The notes: generated by a model not told the origin, from the sequence alone. A DNA stretch of 40,706 nt from SVTX01 sp045577415 (GCA_045577415.1 JAZNII010000135.1:1-40706); one strand, 5' to 3'. Shown: positions 22,601 to 30,588, counted from the stretch's first letter. Made by a program: numbers and translations.

Positions 22601-23863
22601 ATGAATTATACCGAAGCTATTGAATATATCCACTCGGTCAACTGGATGTTCTGCAATCCCGGGCTTGACCGTGTAAAGACTCTTTGTCACGCTCTGGGAG
22701 ACCCGCAGGACTCGCTGAAATTCATTCACGTCGCGGGAACTAACGGTAAAGGCTCGTTCTGCGCTATGCTGGACAGTGTTTTGCGTGAGCAAGGCTACCG
22801 TGTTGGACTTTTTACGTCGCCTTACATCATGGAGTTTGGAGAAAGGCTGAGGGTTGACGGCGAAAACATTCCCGAAAGTGAGCTTTGCGCTCTCGTTGAA
22901 AGGGTAAAGCCAATCGCCGACAAAATGGAGGACAAGCCTACCGAGTTTGAGCTGATAACCGCCCTCGCTTTTCTGTACTTTGCCGAGAAAAACTGCGACC
23001 TTGTAGTCCTTGAATGCGGACTTGGGGGCAGACTTGACGCTACCAACGTAATAAAAACGCCTATTCTGTCGGTCATTACGGGAATTGCCCTTGACCACAC
23101 CGCAATACTCGGAGACACTCATGAGAAGATCGCGGCAGAGAAGGCAGGCATCATCAAGAGCGGAGTTCCCACCCTTTGGTGCGGCTCTCACGCAGGCGCG
23201 GAGCAGGTAATTCGAGAAAAATGCGAGGCTGTCGGTTCGGAGATGGTAACGGTAGACCGCACTACAATGAACATCAAGAAAATGACCCTTGACGGCACCG
23301 ATTTTGACTTTGGATGCCACAAGGACGTACATATTCCGCTTCTCGGCTCATATCAGCCGCAAAATGCCGCCAACGTACTGATGGCGATCGATATTTTGCG
23401 CTCTCGCGGAATTGAGATGAGCGACGACGCGGTCAAAAACGGACTTGCGTCAGTGGTCTGGCACGCGAGATTTGAGATCATCAATAAAGAGCCGTTGGTC
23501 ATAGCCGACGGAGGACACAATCCCGAGGGCATCGACGGAGCGGTAGAGAGCATCAAGCAGTATTTTACCGAAAAGGTCGGCATCGTTACGGGAGTTATGG
23601 CGGATAAGGACTATAATTACATGGCGAGCCGCATGGCGGAGGTGGGAAGTCAGATTTTCTGTCTTACGCCCGATAATCCGAGAGCATTGTCTGCCGCAGA
23701 TTTTGCGAAGGTGTTTGAAACCCTTGGCGTAAACGCCGTTGCCTGCCGTTCGGTTGACGATGCAGTTTCTGCCGCTATGGAGTGGGCAAGAAAGAATAAC
23801 ACTCCCATCGTGTGTCTCGGCTCGCTTTATATGTACGGCGAGATAAGAGAGTGCATTAAATAA
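22601..23863 (+). CDS. folC: Folylpolyglutamate synthase / dihydrofolate synthase
   Basis: A 420-residue Mur-ligase-like enzyme adding glutamate to (dihydro)folates, which traps them in the cell. The P-loop is VAGTNGKGSFCAML near residue 45. Other family marks are GLFTSPYIMEFGERLRVDG, GLGGRLDATNVI, DHTAILGDT and EKAGIIKSG. The C-terminal domain includes ADGGHNPEGIDGAV. The ATG at 22601 is preferred (GGGAG 9 bases upstream) although an in-frame TTG at 22595 overlaps the folT stop. It works with FolT: uptake then retention of folate under the same THF switch. A hairpin terminator follows. Confidence 0.95.
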   Translation: MNYTEAIEYIHSVNWMFCNPGLDRVKTLCHALGDPQDSLKFIHVAGTNGKGSFCAMLDSVLREQGYRVGLFTSPYIMEFGERLRVDGENIPESELCALVERVKPIADKMEDKPTEFELITALAFLYFAEKNCDLVVLECGLGGRLDATNVIKTPILSVITGIALDHTAILGDTHEKIAAEKAGIIKSGVPTLWCGSHAGAEQVIREKCEAVGSEMVTVDRTTMNIKKMTLDGTDFDFGCHKDVHIPLLGSYQPQNAANVLMAIDILRSRGIEMSDDAVKNGLASVVWHARFEIINKEPLVIADGGHNPEGIDGAVESIKQYFTEKVGIVTGVMADKDYNYMASRMAEVGSQIFCLTPDNPRALSAADFAKVFETLGVNAVACRSVDDAVSAAMEWARKNNTPIVCLGSLYMYGEIRECIK

Positions 23864-23877
23864 TTTAATTTGAATTC

Positions 23878-23896
23878 AAAAGGGAAATCCCTTTTT
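23878..23896 (+). terminator. Terminator of folT-folC
   Basis: AAAAGGG at 23878-23884 pairs with CCCTTTT at 23889-23895 over a 4-nt loop, with T5 in the 3' arm, 15 bases after the folC stop. Confidence 0.7.
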
Positions 23897-23906
23897 GAAA
23901 ATAAAA

Positions 23907-23947
23907 GTGAGTTCGTAACCATCCTCACTAAAAACAAAACTAAGGAG
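23907..23947 (+). ncRNA. preQ1-I riboswitch upstream of queT
   Basis: A 41-nt element with the class I preQ1 layout: P1 GTGAG (23907-23911) with CTCAC (23924-23928), the loop TTCGTAACCATC, then the A-rich tail TAAAAACAAAAC and TAAGGAG. Pseudoknot P2 can form between CC at 23919-23920 and GG at 23944-23945. The tail doubles as an AAGGAG Shine-Dalgarno, so ligand binding would hide it, the usual translational mode. It precedes a QueT-type transporter, the known target. The promoter was not clearly found. Confidence 0.85.
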
Positions 23948-23994
23948 CTTTTTTGCCGTCGCGCAAAAAAGGACGCAGTGTGAAATACTGCGTC
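23948..23994 (+). other. Two stacked hairpins between riboswitch and queT start
   Basis: CTTTTTTGC/GCAAAAAAG (23948-23956 with 23963-23971) and GACGCAGT/ACTGCGTC (23972-23979 with 23987-23994) directly abut each other and fill most of the 57 nt between the AAGGAG of the riboswitch and the ATG at 24005. No other ribosome site is visible before the ATG. Confidence 0.55.
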
Positions 23995-24004
23995 GAAAAA
24001 AACA

Positions 24005-24550
24005 ATGAAAAACACAAGCAAAAGCTCAACCCGAAAGCACCTCATTTTCCTTTCCACCGCGGCAATAATCGCCGCGCTCTACGTCGCCTTGACTTATCTT
24101 TCAATGGCTCTTGGATTGGATAAATACGCCGTTCAGATCAGATTTTCCGAAACGCTTATCGTCCTCGCATACCTCACGCCCGCCGCGATCCCGGGACTGT
24201 CGGTGGGATGCTTGCTCGCTAATCTGCTTACGGGATGCCATCCCCTTGACATCGCGTTAGGTCCCGTAGCAACTCTCATCGGCGCGCTCGGCGCGTATCT
24301 GATCGGGAAAATGAGAAACAAAAAAGTTTCGCGGTTTATCTGTACCGTCCCCAACATAGTGGCGAATACGGTAATAGTCACGGTCGTTTGTATTGTCTGC
24401 TATACCGCGCCCGAAGCAAGACACCCGTCGCTGATCCCGTTTTACGCGTCTACGATCGCTCTGGGCGAAATAATATCCAGCGGAATACTCGGAACTTTGC
24501 TTTTGCTGATTTCGGGTGAAACTCTGAAAAAAACCATCAATAATATATAA
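24005..24550 (+). CDS. queT: QueT family ECF transporter S-component (queuosine precursor uptake)
   Basis: A 181-residue membrane protein with about six helices that matches the QueT family: HLIFLSTAAIIAALYVALTY at the start, YAVQIRFSETLIVLAYL, then GLSVGCLLANLLTGCHPLDI and LGPVATLIGALGAYLIG. QueT takes up preQ1 or another queuosine precursor together with a shared ECF module. The preQ1-I riboswitch upstream confirms the assignment. The ATG at 24005 is the only sensible start, since an in-frame stop lies at 23981, yet it lacks a nearby Shine-Dalgarno. No queuosine synthesis genes are in the window, which fits reliance on salvage. A terminator follows at 24605-24640. Confidence 0.92.
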   Translation: MKNTSKSSTRKHLIFLSTAAIIAALYVALTYLSMALGLDKYAVQIRFSETLIVLAYLTPAAIPGLSVGCLLANLLTGCHPLDIALGPVATLIGALGAYLIGKMRNKKVSRFICTVPNIVANTVIVTVVCIVCYTAPEARHPSLIPFYASTIALGEIISSGILGTLLLLISGETLKKTINNI

Positions 24551-24929
24551 AAAAACGCCCCGTGGGTTTGCTGCCATGAATCGGGTGCTATCTGCCGAAA
24601 AATCAAAAGGAGTACGGACGATTTGTTAGTACTCCTTTTTACACACCTTGCCATGCAAGATATAGTGTGTTACACATTTTCGGTGTACTATTTGGCGATA
24701 AAGAGTTTTCAAGTGATATGCCTCGCACGGCTCGGCGTGATATTTTCGCTTTGCAAAAGTGATATTGCTCCCTCCGGTCGCAGTGATATTCTATTCGCCT
24801 ACTTTTTTCAAACGCGCATAGCGCATATCACTGCCGAAGGCAATATCACGCACGAAGTGCATATCACTCGCCGCAGGCGAATAGAGTTGGCGCACCTGCG
24901 ATAAAGCAGGTGCGCCGAGGGGCGTTTTT
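24551..24929. repeat. Foldback array of small hairpins between queT and the FKBP lipoprotein gene
   Basis: This 379-bp gene-free stretch is bounded by AAAAACGCCCC (24551-24561) and its exact complement GGGGCGTTTTT (24919-24929). Inside are four GTGATAT spacers on the left (24713, 24737, 24759, 24783) and three inverted ATATCAC on the right (24825, 24843, 24861), each separated by small hairpins such as GCC-GAA-GGC and GCAC-GAA-GTGC. TCTATTCGCC (24790-24799) pairs with GGCGAATAGA (24876-24885). At the right a perfect 11-bp hairpin GGCGCACCTGC/GCAGGTGCGCC (24889-24916) stands alone. The whole can fold as one branched cruciform. No protein is apparent. Confidence 0.7.
24605..24640 (+). terminator. 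Terminator of queT
   Basis: An 11-bp perfect stem AAAAGGAGTAC (24605-24615) / GTACTCCTTTT (24629-24639), 13-nt loop, with a T-tract, 54 bases after the queT stop and inside the foldback region. Confidence 0.8.
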
Positions 24930-24936
24930 GATTTGT

Positions 24937-26115
24937 TTATTCATAAGAAACCGTGCAGTTTTCCGACAGGAACTCGTTCACCTTATCCCAAAGAGCCTGC
25001 TCCTTGATCATTCTTGCGCCAAAATATTTTTCAACGTCAGCCGCCGTCATGTTCTGTCCCTGCGCCGCGTAGTATTCAATGTAATAGTTTACGGCGTTCT
25101 GATAATCGGTATCGGTTATAACGAAGCCTTGCTTTTGCGCGATATAGTGGAATATGAGATTTTGAGCAACGTCGACCTTGCACTGTTTTTCAATGGTTTC
25201 CTTCCAGTTTGCGCCAAAATATGCCTTCATAAAGTCCTCGTAGCTGGCAAACATTGAGGAATAATACTGATAGTACTGCTTGTATTGCGACTCGTAGGAT
25301 GAATAGAAATAATCAAGCTCGCTTTGAGGGTAATCGGTAATGACCGCCTTTTCGGACAGAACGGCCCAGACCGCGCTAACGATCTCGCTATTTTTCATGG
25401 ATGGGAGATAGTCGTCCTTGAGATACTTTTCGAAGCTTGCCTTTACGTTTTCGTCCTTGGTGGAGTAGCCGAGAGTTTTTGTAATGAAGTCCTCTGTGTA
25501 GTCGGAGGGCTTCTTTTCATCGATGTATTCAACGTAGACCTTGAAGATGACAGCCTTGCCCGCGAGGTCTGCGCTGTGATAGTCCTCGGGGAAGGTGAGG
25601 TGAAGGTCTTTAAGATTATCTCTGCTCGTCTCTGCGGGAACGATGCCGATAAGAGCGTCCTCAAAGCCGGGGATAAAGCTTCCGGAACCAATCTCGAGAG
25701 AATGAGGCTTGGTATCATTCATATTGGAGCCGCCATCAAACTTTTCACCGTTCAGCCAGCCCTCGTAGTAGAGCATTACGGTGTCTCCCTTTGCTATCGC
25801 GCGGTCGGTTATCTTGTTGCCGGTGCTGACGGGATACTGCTTGCAAAGAACGGTGATATATTCAGCAACCGCCTCGTCGGAGCCGTTGAGATACGTGGGA
25901 AGCGTAACCTTGGGACTCATGTAAAGAGACTCGTCTATGGTGATATATTTAGTCATATCCTCGCCGAAATAGTCAAATCTTTCATCTTCCGTAGAACCCG
26001 AGGGGTCGTTTGACGACGACGTTTCCTCCTGTTTATCAAAAACGTCACAAGCTGAAAAAGCCGATATGCAAATGAGCGCGGCGAAAAGCACCGCAAGAAT
26101 TTTTTTGAAGTTCAT
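24937..26115 (-). CDS. Lipoprotein FKBP-type peptidyl-prolyl isomerase, trigger-factor-like
   Basis: A 392-residue exported lipoprotein: the signal peptide MNFKKILAVLFAALICISAFSAC puts the lipobox Cys near residue 23 (core FSAC), followed by a Ser/Thr/Asp/Glu linker. An FKBP domain (about 100-190) shows GDTVMLYYEGWLNGEKFDG and GSFIPGFEDALIG. The C-terminal half (about 200-392) is helical and resembles the trigger-factor chaperone arms, rich in Tyr/Gln. It probably folds secreted proteins at the membrane, a PrsA-like role by inference. The ATG at 26115 is chosen from the signal peptide and an AAGGA site. An earlier in-frame ATG would misplace the signal. A promoter is at 26155-26183. Confidence 0.88.
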   Translation of the reverse strand: MNFKKILAVLFAALICISAFSACDVFDKQEETSSSNDPSGSTEDERFDYFGEDMTKYITIDESLYMSPKVTLPTYLNGSDEAVAEYITVLCKQYPVSTGNKITDRAIAKGDTVMLYYEGWLNGEKFDGGSNMNDTKPHSLEIGSGSFIPGFEDALIGIVPAETSRDNLKDLHLTFPEDYHSADLAGKAVIFKVYVEYIDEKKPSDYTEDFITKTLGYSTKDENVKASFEKYLKDDYLPSMKNSEIVSAVWAVLSEKAVITDYPQSELDYFYSSYESQYKQYYQYYSSMFASYEDFMKAYFGANWKETIEKQCKVDVAQNLIFHYIAQKQGFVITDTDYQNAVNYYIEYYAAQGQNMTAADVEKYFGARMIKEQALWDKVNEFLSENCTVSYE

Positions 26116-26154
26116 TTCGTATCCTTTCAGTAAAACAAATTTAAGCCAATATAT

Positions 26155-26183
26155 ATAATAACCGATTTTCTGCGGTATTTCAA
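26155..26183 (-). promoter_or_regulatory. Sigma-A promoter of the FKBP lipoprotein gene
   Basis: On the minus strand: TTGAAA (26183-26178), 17-bp spacer, TATTAT (26160-26155), about 40 bases before the start codon. Confidence 0.65.
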
Positions 26184-26221
26184 GTACAATTTGAAAATTT
26201 TCTTGCATTTTTGCCTCGCGG

Positions 26222-26250
26222 TTGACACACAGTGTTAAAAGTGTTATAAT
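26222..26250 (+). promoter_or_regulatory. Consensus sigma-A promoter of birA
   Basis: TTGACA at 26222-26227, 17-bp spacer, TATAAT at 26245-26250. The spacer contains two direct AGTGTT copies (26231 and 26240); no known operator is recognised. Confidence 0.85.
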
Positions 26251-26288
26251 ATTTAAGGTTAATTTAAAGTGAGCAGGGGAGTGAGAAA

Positions 26289-27065
26289 ATGCTTGACACG
26301 GCGAAGGTATGCGAATTAATGGAAAACAAAGCGGAAGCGGTGATATTCGACGTGATAGATTCCACCAACACAGAAGCCAAGCGAAGGGCGGCAGCTTTTA
26401 CGGCAGAGGCAACGCTCACTCCCGTATTGATCCTGGCGCGAGAGCAGACCTCAGGCAGAGGCAGAGTGGGGAGACAGTTTTTGAGCCGCGCCGATAGCGG
26501 CATATATATGTCTCTTATGTATTTTACGGACATAGCTCTTGAGGATGCCGTATCCGTCACCACCGCGGCGGCGGCAATAGTTGCCGAGGAGTTAGAGCGA
26601 GCGGTCGGCAGACAGATGAGGATAAAGTGGGTCAACGATATATATAACGAGGAGGGCAAGGTCTGCGGAATACTTGTAGAGACCTTGAAGGTGTCTCCGT
26701 CCTGCCGCGCGATCATAGTGGGCATCGGTATCAACACCGGTGCGGGAGACTTTCCCGAGGAGCTTCGCGGCATAGCCTCGTCTGTGGGGAATCTGGACGG
26801 AAAAGAGGAGACGCTGGTGGCAAGGATAGCTGACAGGTTGCTGTCTCACGCGTCCGCCCCCTATGACAGAGCCTATATGACGGAATACCGCAAGCGCTTT
26901 ATGCTTGTGGGCGAGAGGGTAAGCCTTTTAAACTGCGGAGAGGAGATCGACGAGGGTACCGTTATGGGAGTTGACGACGACGGAGGATTGCTGTTTTTAC
27001 CCGACGGGAAAAGCGAGATCGTCACCGTCCGCTCGGGAGAAATCAGCGTAAGAATAAAGAAATAA
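26289..27065 (+). CDS. birA: Biotin-[acetyl-CoA-carboxylase] ligase, HTH-less
   Basis: A 258-residue biotin protein ligase that makes biotinyl-AMP and attaches biotin to carboxylase carriers. The catalytic core has DSTNTEAKR, the biotin/ATP loop SGRGRVGRQF near residue 58, KWVNDIYNEEGKVCGILVE near 118 and VGIGINTG near 147; a C-terminal SH3-like domain (about 210-258) ends it. It has no N-terminal helix-turn-helix, so it is a class I enzyme that does not repress biotin genes. GGGGAGTG precedes the ATG by about 6 bases. A separate consensus promoter drives it. A convergent terminator separates it from the SLOG gene. Confidence 0.95.
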   Translation: MLDTAKVCELMENKAEAVIFDVIDSTNTEAKRRAAAFTAEATLTPVLILAREQTSGRGRVGRQFLSRADSGIYMSLMYFTDIALEDAVSVTTAAAAIVAEELERAVGRQMRIKWVNDIYNEEGKVCGILVETLKVSPSCRAIIVGIGINTGAGDFPEELRGIASSVGNLDGKEETLVARIADRLLSHASAPYDRAYMTEYRKRFMLVGERVSLLNCGEEIDEGTVMGVDDDGGLLFLPDGKSEIVTVRSGEISVRIKK

Positions 27066-27070
27066 GAAAA

Positions 27071-27110
27071 ACGGAGAGGCCTCTTTTCGAGACTTCTCCG
27101 TATTTTATTT
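27071..27110. terminator. Bidirectional terminator between birA and the SLOG gene
   Basis: ACGGAGA (27071-27077) pairs with TCTCCGT (27095-27101), with A4-5 before and ATTTTATTTT after, between two convergent genes. Both strands give a hairpin followed by a T-rich run. Confidence 0.65.
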
Positions 27111-27599
27111 TGCGATATTTATGACCTCAAGCCCCTTCTTAATGGCGTAGGAGTAGGTGTAAGCAGTGCCGCCGCGGCTTTCGGTAAGGTAGGCTATGCA
27201 GACCTGACTGCCGTTCACCAATCGTCGGTTGCGCTCGTGCATACACCAGGGGGTGTAACGATCGGTCACGTATTCGACGGTTGACGCTTGAGATAAAATA
27301 TAATTGTAGATCTGCTTTTCCTGTTCGCTCCACGATTTGGTCTGGTCGCGGCAGGGAAGTATAAGCTCAAGCTTTATATGAGGATACTTCTCCCGAAGCT
27401 CAAGCACGCACAGAGCCGCAACGGTATCAAAGCCTATGGCGCCGCCCGCGCGGAATCGGTATGCTCCTCTTTCAATGAGCGTTTCCAAAACCCCCTTTAG
27501 CTTGGTGGGGATCAGCAACGCGTTGCTTCTGCGAATGAAACGATGCCCCGTGAAGCATACCGCTTCGATCTTTCCGCCACTTATACCGTTATGCTCCAT
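27105..27599 (-). CDS. SLOG-family (YpsA/DUF1273-like) protein
   Basis: A 164-residue protein of the SLOG superfamily, Rossmann-like nucleotide-binding folds related to DprA and YpsA. It shows CFTGHRFI near residue 15, a glycine-rich GGAIGFDTVAA near 52, LILPCRDQTKSWSEQE near 80, and a C-terminal SRGGTAYTYSYAIKKG with the phosphate-binding glycines. SLOG proteins are thought to bind NAD- or ADP-ribose-type ligands; the cellular role of this subfamily is unknown, although B. subtilis YpsA influences cell division. It starts at 27599 with a consensus GGAGGT. It is a single-gene unit with its own promoter (27630-27658). Confidence 0.85.
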   Translation of the reverse strand: MEHNGISGGKIEAVCFTGHRFIRRSNALLIPTKLKGVLETLIERGAYRFRAGGAIGFDTVAALCVLELREKYPHIKLELILPCRDQTKSWSEQEKQIYNYILSQASTVEYVTDRYTPWCMHERNRRLVNGSQVCIAYLTESRGGTAYTYSYAIKKGLEVINIAK

Positions 27600-27629
27600 A
27601 AAAGCACCTCCTTTTTTCGTTATGTATCA

Positions 27630-27658
27630 ATTATAGCACAAGTGTTCGAATTTGTAAA
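27630..27658 (-). promoter_or_regulatory. Sigma-A promoter of the SLOG gene
   Basis: On the minus strand: TTTACA (27658-27653), 17-bp spacer, TATAAT (27635-27630), 30 bases before the start codon. Confidence 0.7.
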
Positions 27659-27853
27659 GGGGGTTTTCAAAAATTTTTAAAAAATATCTTCGACTTTTTT
27701 CGCGCACGCGTTAATGGAATGTTTTTTCGCGCGTGTTTTATTGGGATATTACTAAAATCGTTCGACCCGATATGCCCCTAACCGTCACAAATCCCCACAA
27801 AACACCCCTCAACCGCTCTCTTTTAACTCTCTTTTTATCAAATTGGACGGCAA

Positions 27854-27920
27854 GCGACAAAAGATAGGTAAATTTTGCAGCTATGATGCGACAAATTTCA
27901 CGGCGCAAGTCCATTATAAT
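27854..27920 (+). promoter_or_regulatory. Putative Spo0A-controlled promoter of spoIIE
   Basis: Two identical GCGACAAA octamers at 27854-27861 and 27888-27895 read TTTGTCGC on the other strand, close to the Spo0A box (TTTGTCGAA type). The second overlaps a -35-like GCGACA that lies 21 bp before a perfect TATAAT (27915-27920). Wide 21-22 bp spacing with an overlapping Spo0A box is the known design of Spo0A-activated sigma-A promoters such as spoIIE and spoIIG in B. subtilis. The rest of the 400-bp gap between the SLOG gene and spoIIE contains only A/T-rich DNA and two TTTTTTCGCGC stretches. Confidence 0.55.
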
Positions 27921-27999
27921 ATATCTATATCGAAAATTTTCAAGGCACGAGGATCTTTCGATAATAAAGGCTGAATTGACAAAAAAAGAGGATCGAAAA

Positions 28000-30588
28000 A
28001 TGGACGTAAGTGAAAAAAATCTGAAAAAGGAAAAGAATAAAGAGGGCAGCGGAGCTATCAAGCGGCTCGGCGCGAGTATAAGAGATAAATTGGCGGAAAA
28101 GGGAGAGCGGGAGGTAAGAGCGCGACTCAAAAAGGTGGTATATTTTGCCTTGACCGTTGCCGTTACTTATTTTTTGAGTATATCGGAGCTGCCGTTTTCG
28201 GCGTTTCCTTTTTCTTTGGCGCTGGCATGCTCCACGAGAAATCATCTGCCCGCCGTTGGAATAGGAATACTGCTTGCAAGTCTCGGGGGACTTCCCGAGG
28301 TATACGGCTTTACCTGCGTGGCGGTTCTTTTCGCGCGAGTACTGATAGCGCTTCTGCCCGTGATATTTTCCGAGCCGCTCGTAGGAAAGGGATCAAAGGA
28401 AAAACGGATAATACCGTACAAGCAGGACGCTTTGGATGAACGAGCCGGCGCGACACGGGAGCAGAACTACATATCCTTGGGGTTTAGCAGACTGTTTTGC
28501 GAAAAACTGTACGTAAAGGTACTCTGCGCTTCCTCGGCAGGTCTGCTTTGCGGTGTTTTTCTGCTGATAGCAGACGATTTTTCGTTTTACAGTCTTTGCA
28601 CTACGCTGATTTTGTGCTTAGCCGTTCCCGTAGCCACGCTGGCGCTTGGGGGAGTTTTTGGCGAAGCAGAATATAAACGAGGATGGTACACAACGGTCTC
28701 TCTTGCCGCAATAATATTTTTTTCGGTATACGGCTCGGACGGTCTGCGCGTTCTGGGAATGCCAATGGCACCCTGTCTTGCCATGCTGATAACTCTTTAC
28801 GTCTGCGCGGGCAAGGGTATAGTTTGGGGATGCGGCGCGGCGCTTCTCTGCGGAGTTGCCTTTGAGCCGTCCTACGCTCCTCTGTTAGTTCTGTCGGCGG
28901 TGATCTTCTGCCTTATTTCAGCGGTGAAACGAAATGCGGGAGTGGCGGTGATCTGCGTTGTCGTAGTGGTCTGGTGTTATTATATCGGAGGCGAGAGGGG
29001 ACTTGTAAGCGTCCTGCCTCCTATGCTTATGGCGATACCCGTCTATATGCTTGCGGACAAGTACAGAGAGATGATGAATGCGCCCTATCGCAGAGATACG
29101 GCAGACGGCTTGTATTTCGCCACCGCGGTTACCGAAAAGACCAAAAACGAGGCGGTCAAGGAAAGACTTTCGATGTTATCGGACACCTTTTCGTCGCTTT
29201 CCGAGACCTTTTATAAGCTCAGCAACCGTTTTCGCCGCTCCGACGTGTTGGGCATAAGAAAGATAACCGACACAGCGTTTGAAAAGGTCTGTGAGGGATG
29301 CAGAAACCGAGAGCGTTGCTGGGGCGGGGAGCTTGGCGACACTCTTGAAGCGATAAAGCGGGTCACGTCGCGGCTCTACACATCGGGAAGCGTTGCGTCG
29401 GGGGATCTTCCCGAAAAATTTTCGTCGCAGTGCATAAGACTGGACAAGCTTATAACCGAAATCAATCTTGCCACAAGGAAAAGCACAGAGGAGATAATAA
29501 ACGGCGGCAAGGCGAACTTTTTTGCGTCAAATTACGACGACATAACCGCAATACTCAAGGATGCTCTGAACAACGATTCCGAGGAATACGAGTGCGATCT
29601 GAAGGCGGGAGAGCAGATATACGATTATCTTTGCTCCTGCGGAATACATTCGGGCGGCGTGGTGGTATACGGCAAGCGTTGCGTTCACGTGGTAGCGAAA
29701 TGCGTTACGGGCGCAGATAATCTGAGCGCGGAAAAAACGGCGGAGCTGCGCCGCAGGATAAGTGAGCTTGTGGGGGTAGAGCTGACCGACCCCGTGATAG
29801 AGGTTGGCAAGGACGGCAACATGATGCTGCTGTCGTCACGGCCGAGGGTCAAGGCAAGCTGCGCCCACGGCAGGATGTCTCGCGCAGGAAAGGAGTGGTC
29901 GTCGGAGAGGGGCGAGCGCGACGAGCTTTTCGTCGATCCCTTTGAGGAAAGTGAGGAGACCTGCGGCGATATGACCGACGCGTTTATCACCGACAATTCC
30001 TATTTTTATTCTCTTATCAGCGACGGCATGGGAAGCGGAGCCGAGGCGGCTTACACTTCGGGGGTCTGCGCTATGTTTATTGAAAAGATGCTTATGGCGG
30101 GCAATCGGGCGGACATAACGCTCAGGATGCTTAACAACATTATTCGTTCGGAAAATATGGGATGCGGAAACGAATGCTCGGCGACGGTGGACCTTCTTGA
30201 GCTTGATCTGATGAGCGGCACCGCGGCGTTTGTCAAGAGCGGCGCGGCGCCCACTTATATCGCGAGAGAGGGAACGGTCTACAAGATAAGCTCGCGCACG
30301 ATGCCTGTGGGGATCATCAAGGACGCTGACGCGAGGATAACGAGGTTTGATACGAAAAAAGGAGATATTGTCGTGATGATGAGCGACGGGTGCTGTCACG
30401 ACAGCGAGGATTGTCCGTGGCTTGTGGAGTATCTCTGTGCGTATATGACGAAGGCGAAGAAAGCGGTTACTGTTGGCGAGGAGCTTTGCGAGCGACTGAA
30501 GGATGAAATTTTACGCGAGGCTGTAAAAAACGCCCCCGAGGGCGAGGAGAGAGACGATATTTCGGTCTCGGTTGTTGTAGTAGGGTGA
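28000..30588 (+). CDS. spoIIE: Stage II sporulation protein E (PP2C phosphatase)
   Basis: An 862-residue membrane phosphatase that dephosphorylates SpoIIAA in the forespore and so releases sigma-F. After a basic cytoplasmic start, about ten membrane helices span residues 45-330. A central regulatory region holds the Cys-rich CEGCRNRERCWG near 430. The C-terminal PP2C/SpoIIE domain (about 590-862) has ISDGMGSGAEAAYTSG near 673 and VVMMSDGCCHDSEDCPW near 790, with metal-binding Asp residues. The ATG at 28000 is chosen because GAGGAT precedes it by about 7 bases; an in-frame ATG at 27883 falls within the putative Spo0A promoter. A hairpin follows the stop. Confidence 0.95.
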   Translation: MDVSEKNLKKEKNKEGSGAIKRLGASIRDKLAEKGEREVRARLKKVVYFALTVAVTYFLSISELPFSAFPFSLALACSTRNHLPAVGIGILLASLGGLPEVYGFTCVAVLFARVLIALLPVIFSEPLVGKGSKEKRIIPYKQDALDERAGATREQNYISLGFSRLFCEKLYVKVLCASSAGLLCGVFLLIADDFSFYSLCTTLILCLAVPVATLALGGVFGEAEYKRGWYTTVSLAAIIFFSVYGSDGLRVLGMPMAPCLAMLITLYVCAGKGIVWGCGAALLCGVAFEPSYAPLLVLSAVIFCLISAVKRNAGVAVICVVVVVWCYYIGGERGLVSVLPPMLMAIPVYMLADKYREMMNAPYRRDTADGLYFATAVTEKTKNEAVKERLSMLSDTFSSLSETFYKLSNRFRRSDVLGIRKITDTAFEKVCEGCRNRERCWGGELGDTLEAIKRVTSRLYTSGSVASGDLPEKFSSQCIRLDKLITEINLATRKSTEEIINGGKANFFASNYDDITAILKDALNNDSEEYECDLKAGEQIYDYLCSCGIHSGGVVVYGKRCVHVVAKCVTGADNLSAEKTAELRRRISELVGVELTDPVIEVGKDGNMMLLSSRPRVKASCAHGRMSRAGKEWSSERGERDELFVDPFEESEETCGDMTDAFITDNSYFYSLISDGMGSGAEAAYTSGVCAMFIEKMLMAGNRADITLRMLNNIIRSENMGCGNECSATVDLLELDLMSGTAAFVKSGAAPTYIAREGTVYKISSRTMPVGIIKDADARITRFDTKKGDIVVMMSDGCCHDSEDCPWLVEYLCAYMTKAKKAVTVGEELCERLKDEILREAVKNAPEGEERDDISVSVVVVG

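Noticed and set aside
22457..23332. Open frame of 291 codons on the minus strand opposite folC
   Set aside because: It is antisense to the Mur-ligase core of FolC and has no supporting motif or ribosome site.
23953..24004. Possible TTG-started leader peptide after the AAGGAG of the preQ1 riboswitch
   Set aside because: A frame does open here in another phase, but nothing beyond the SD supports it; kept only as an alternative in the queT leader finding.
26231..26245. Direct repeat AGTGTT in the birA promoter spacer as an operator
   Set aside because: Six-base direct repeats in A/T-rich DNA are common by chance, and the BirA encoded has no DNA-binding domain.
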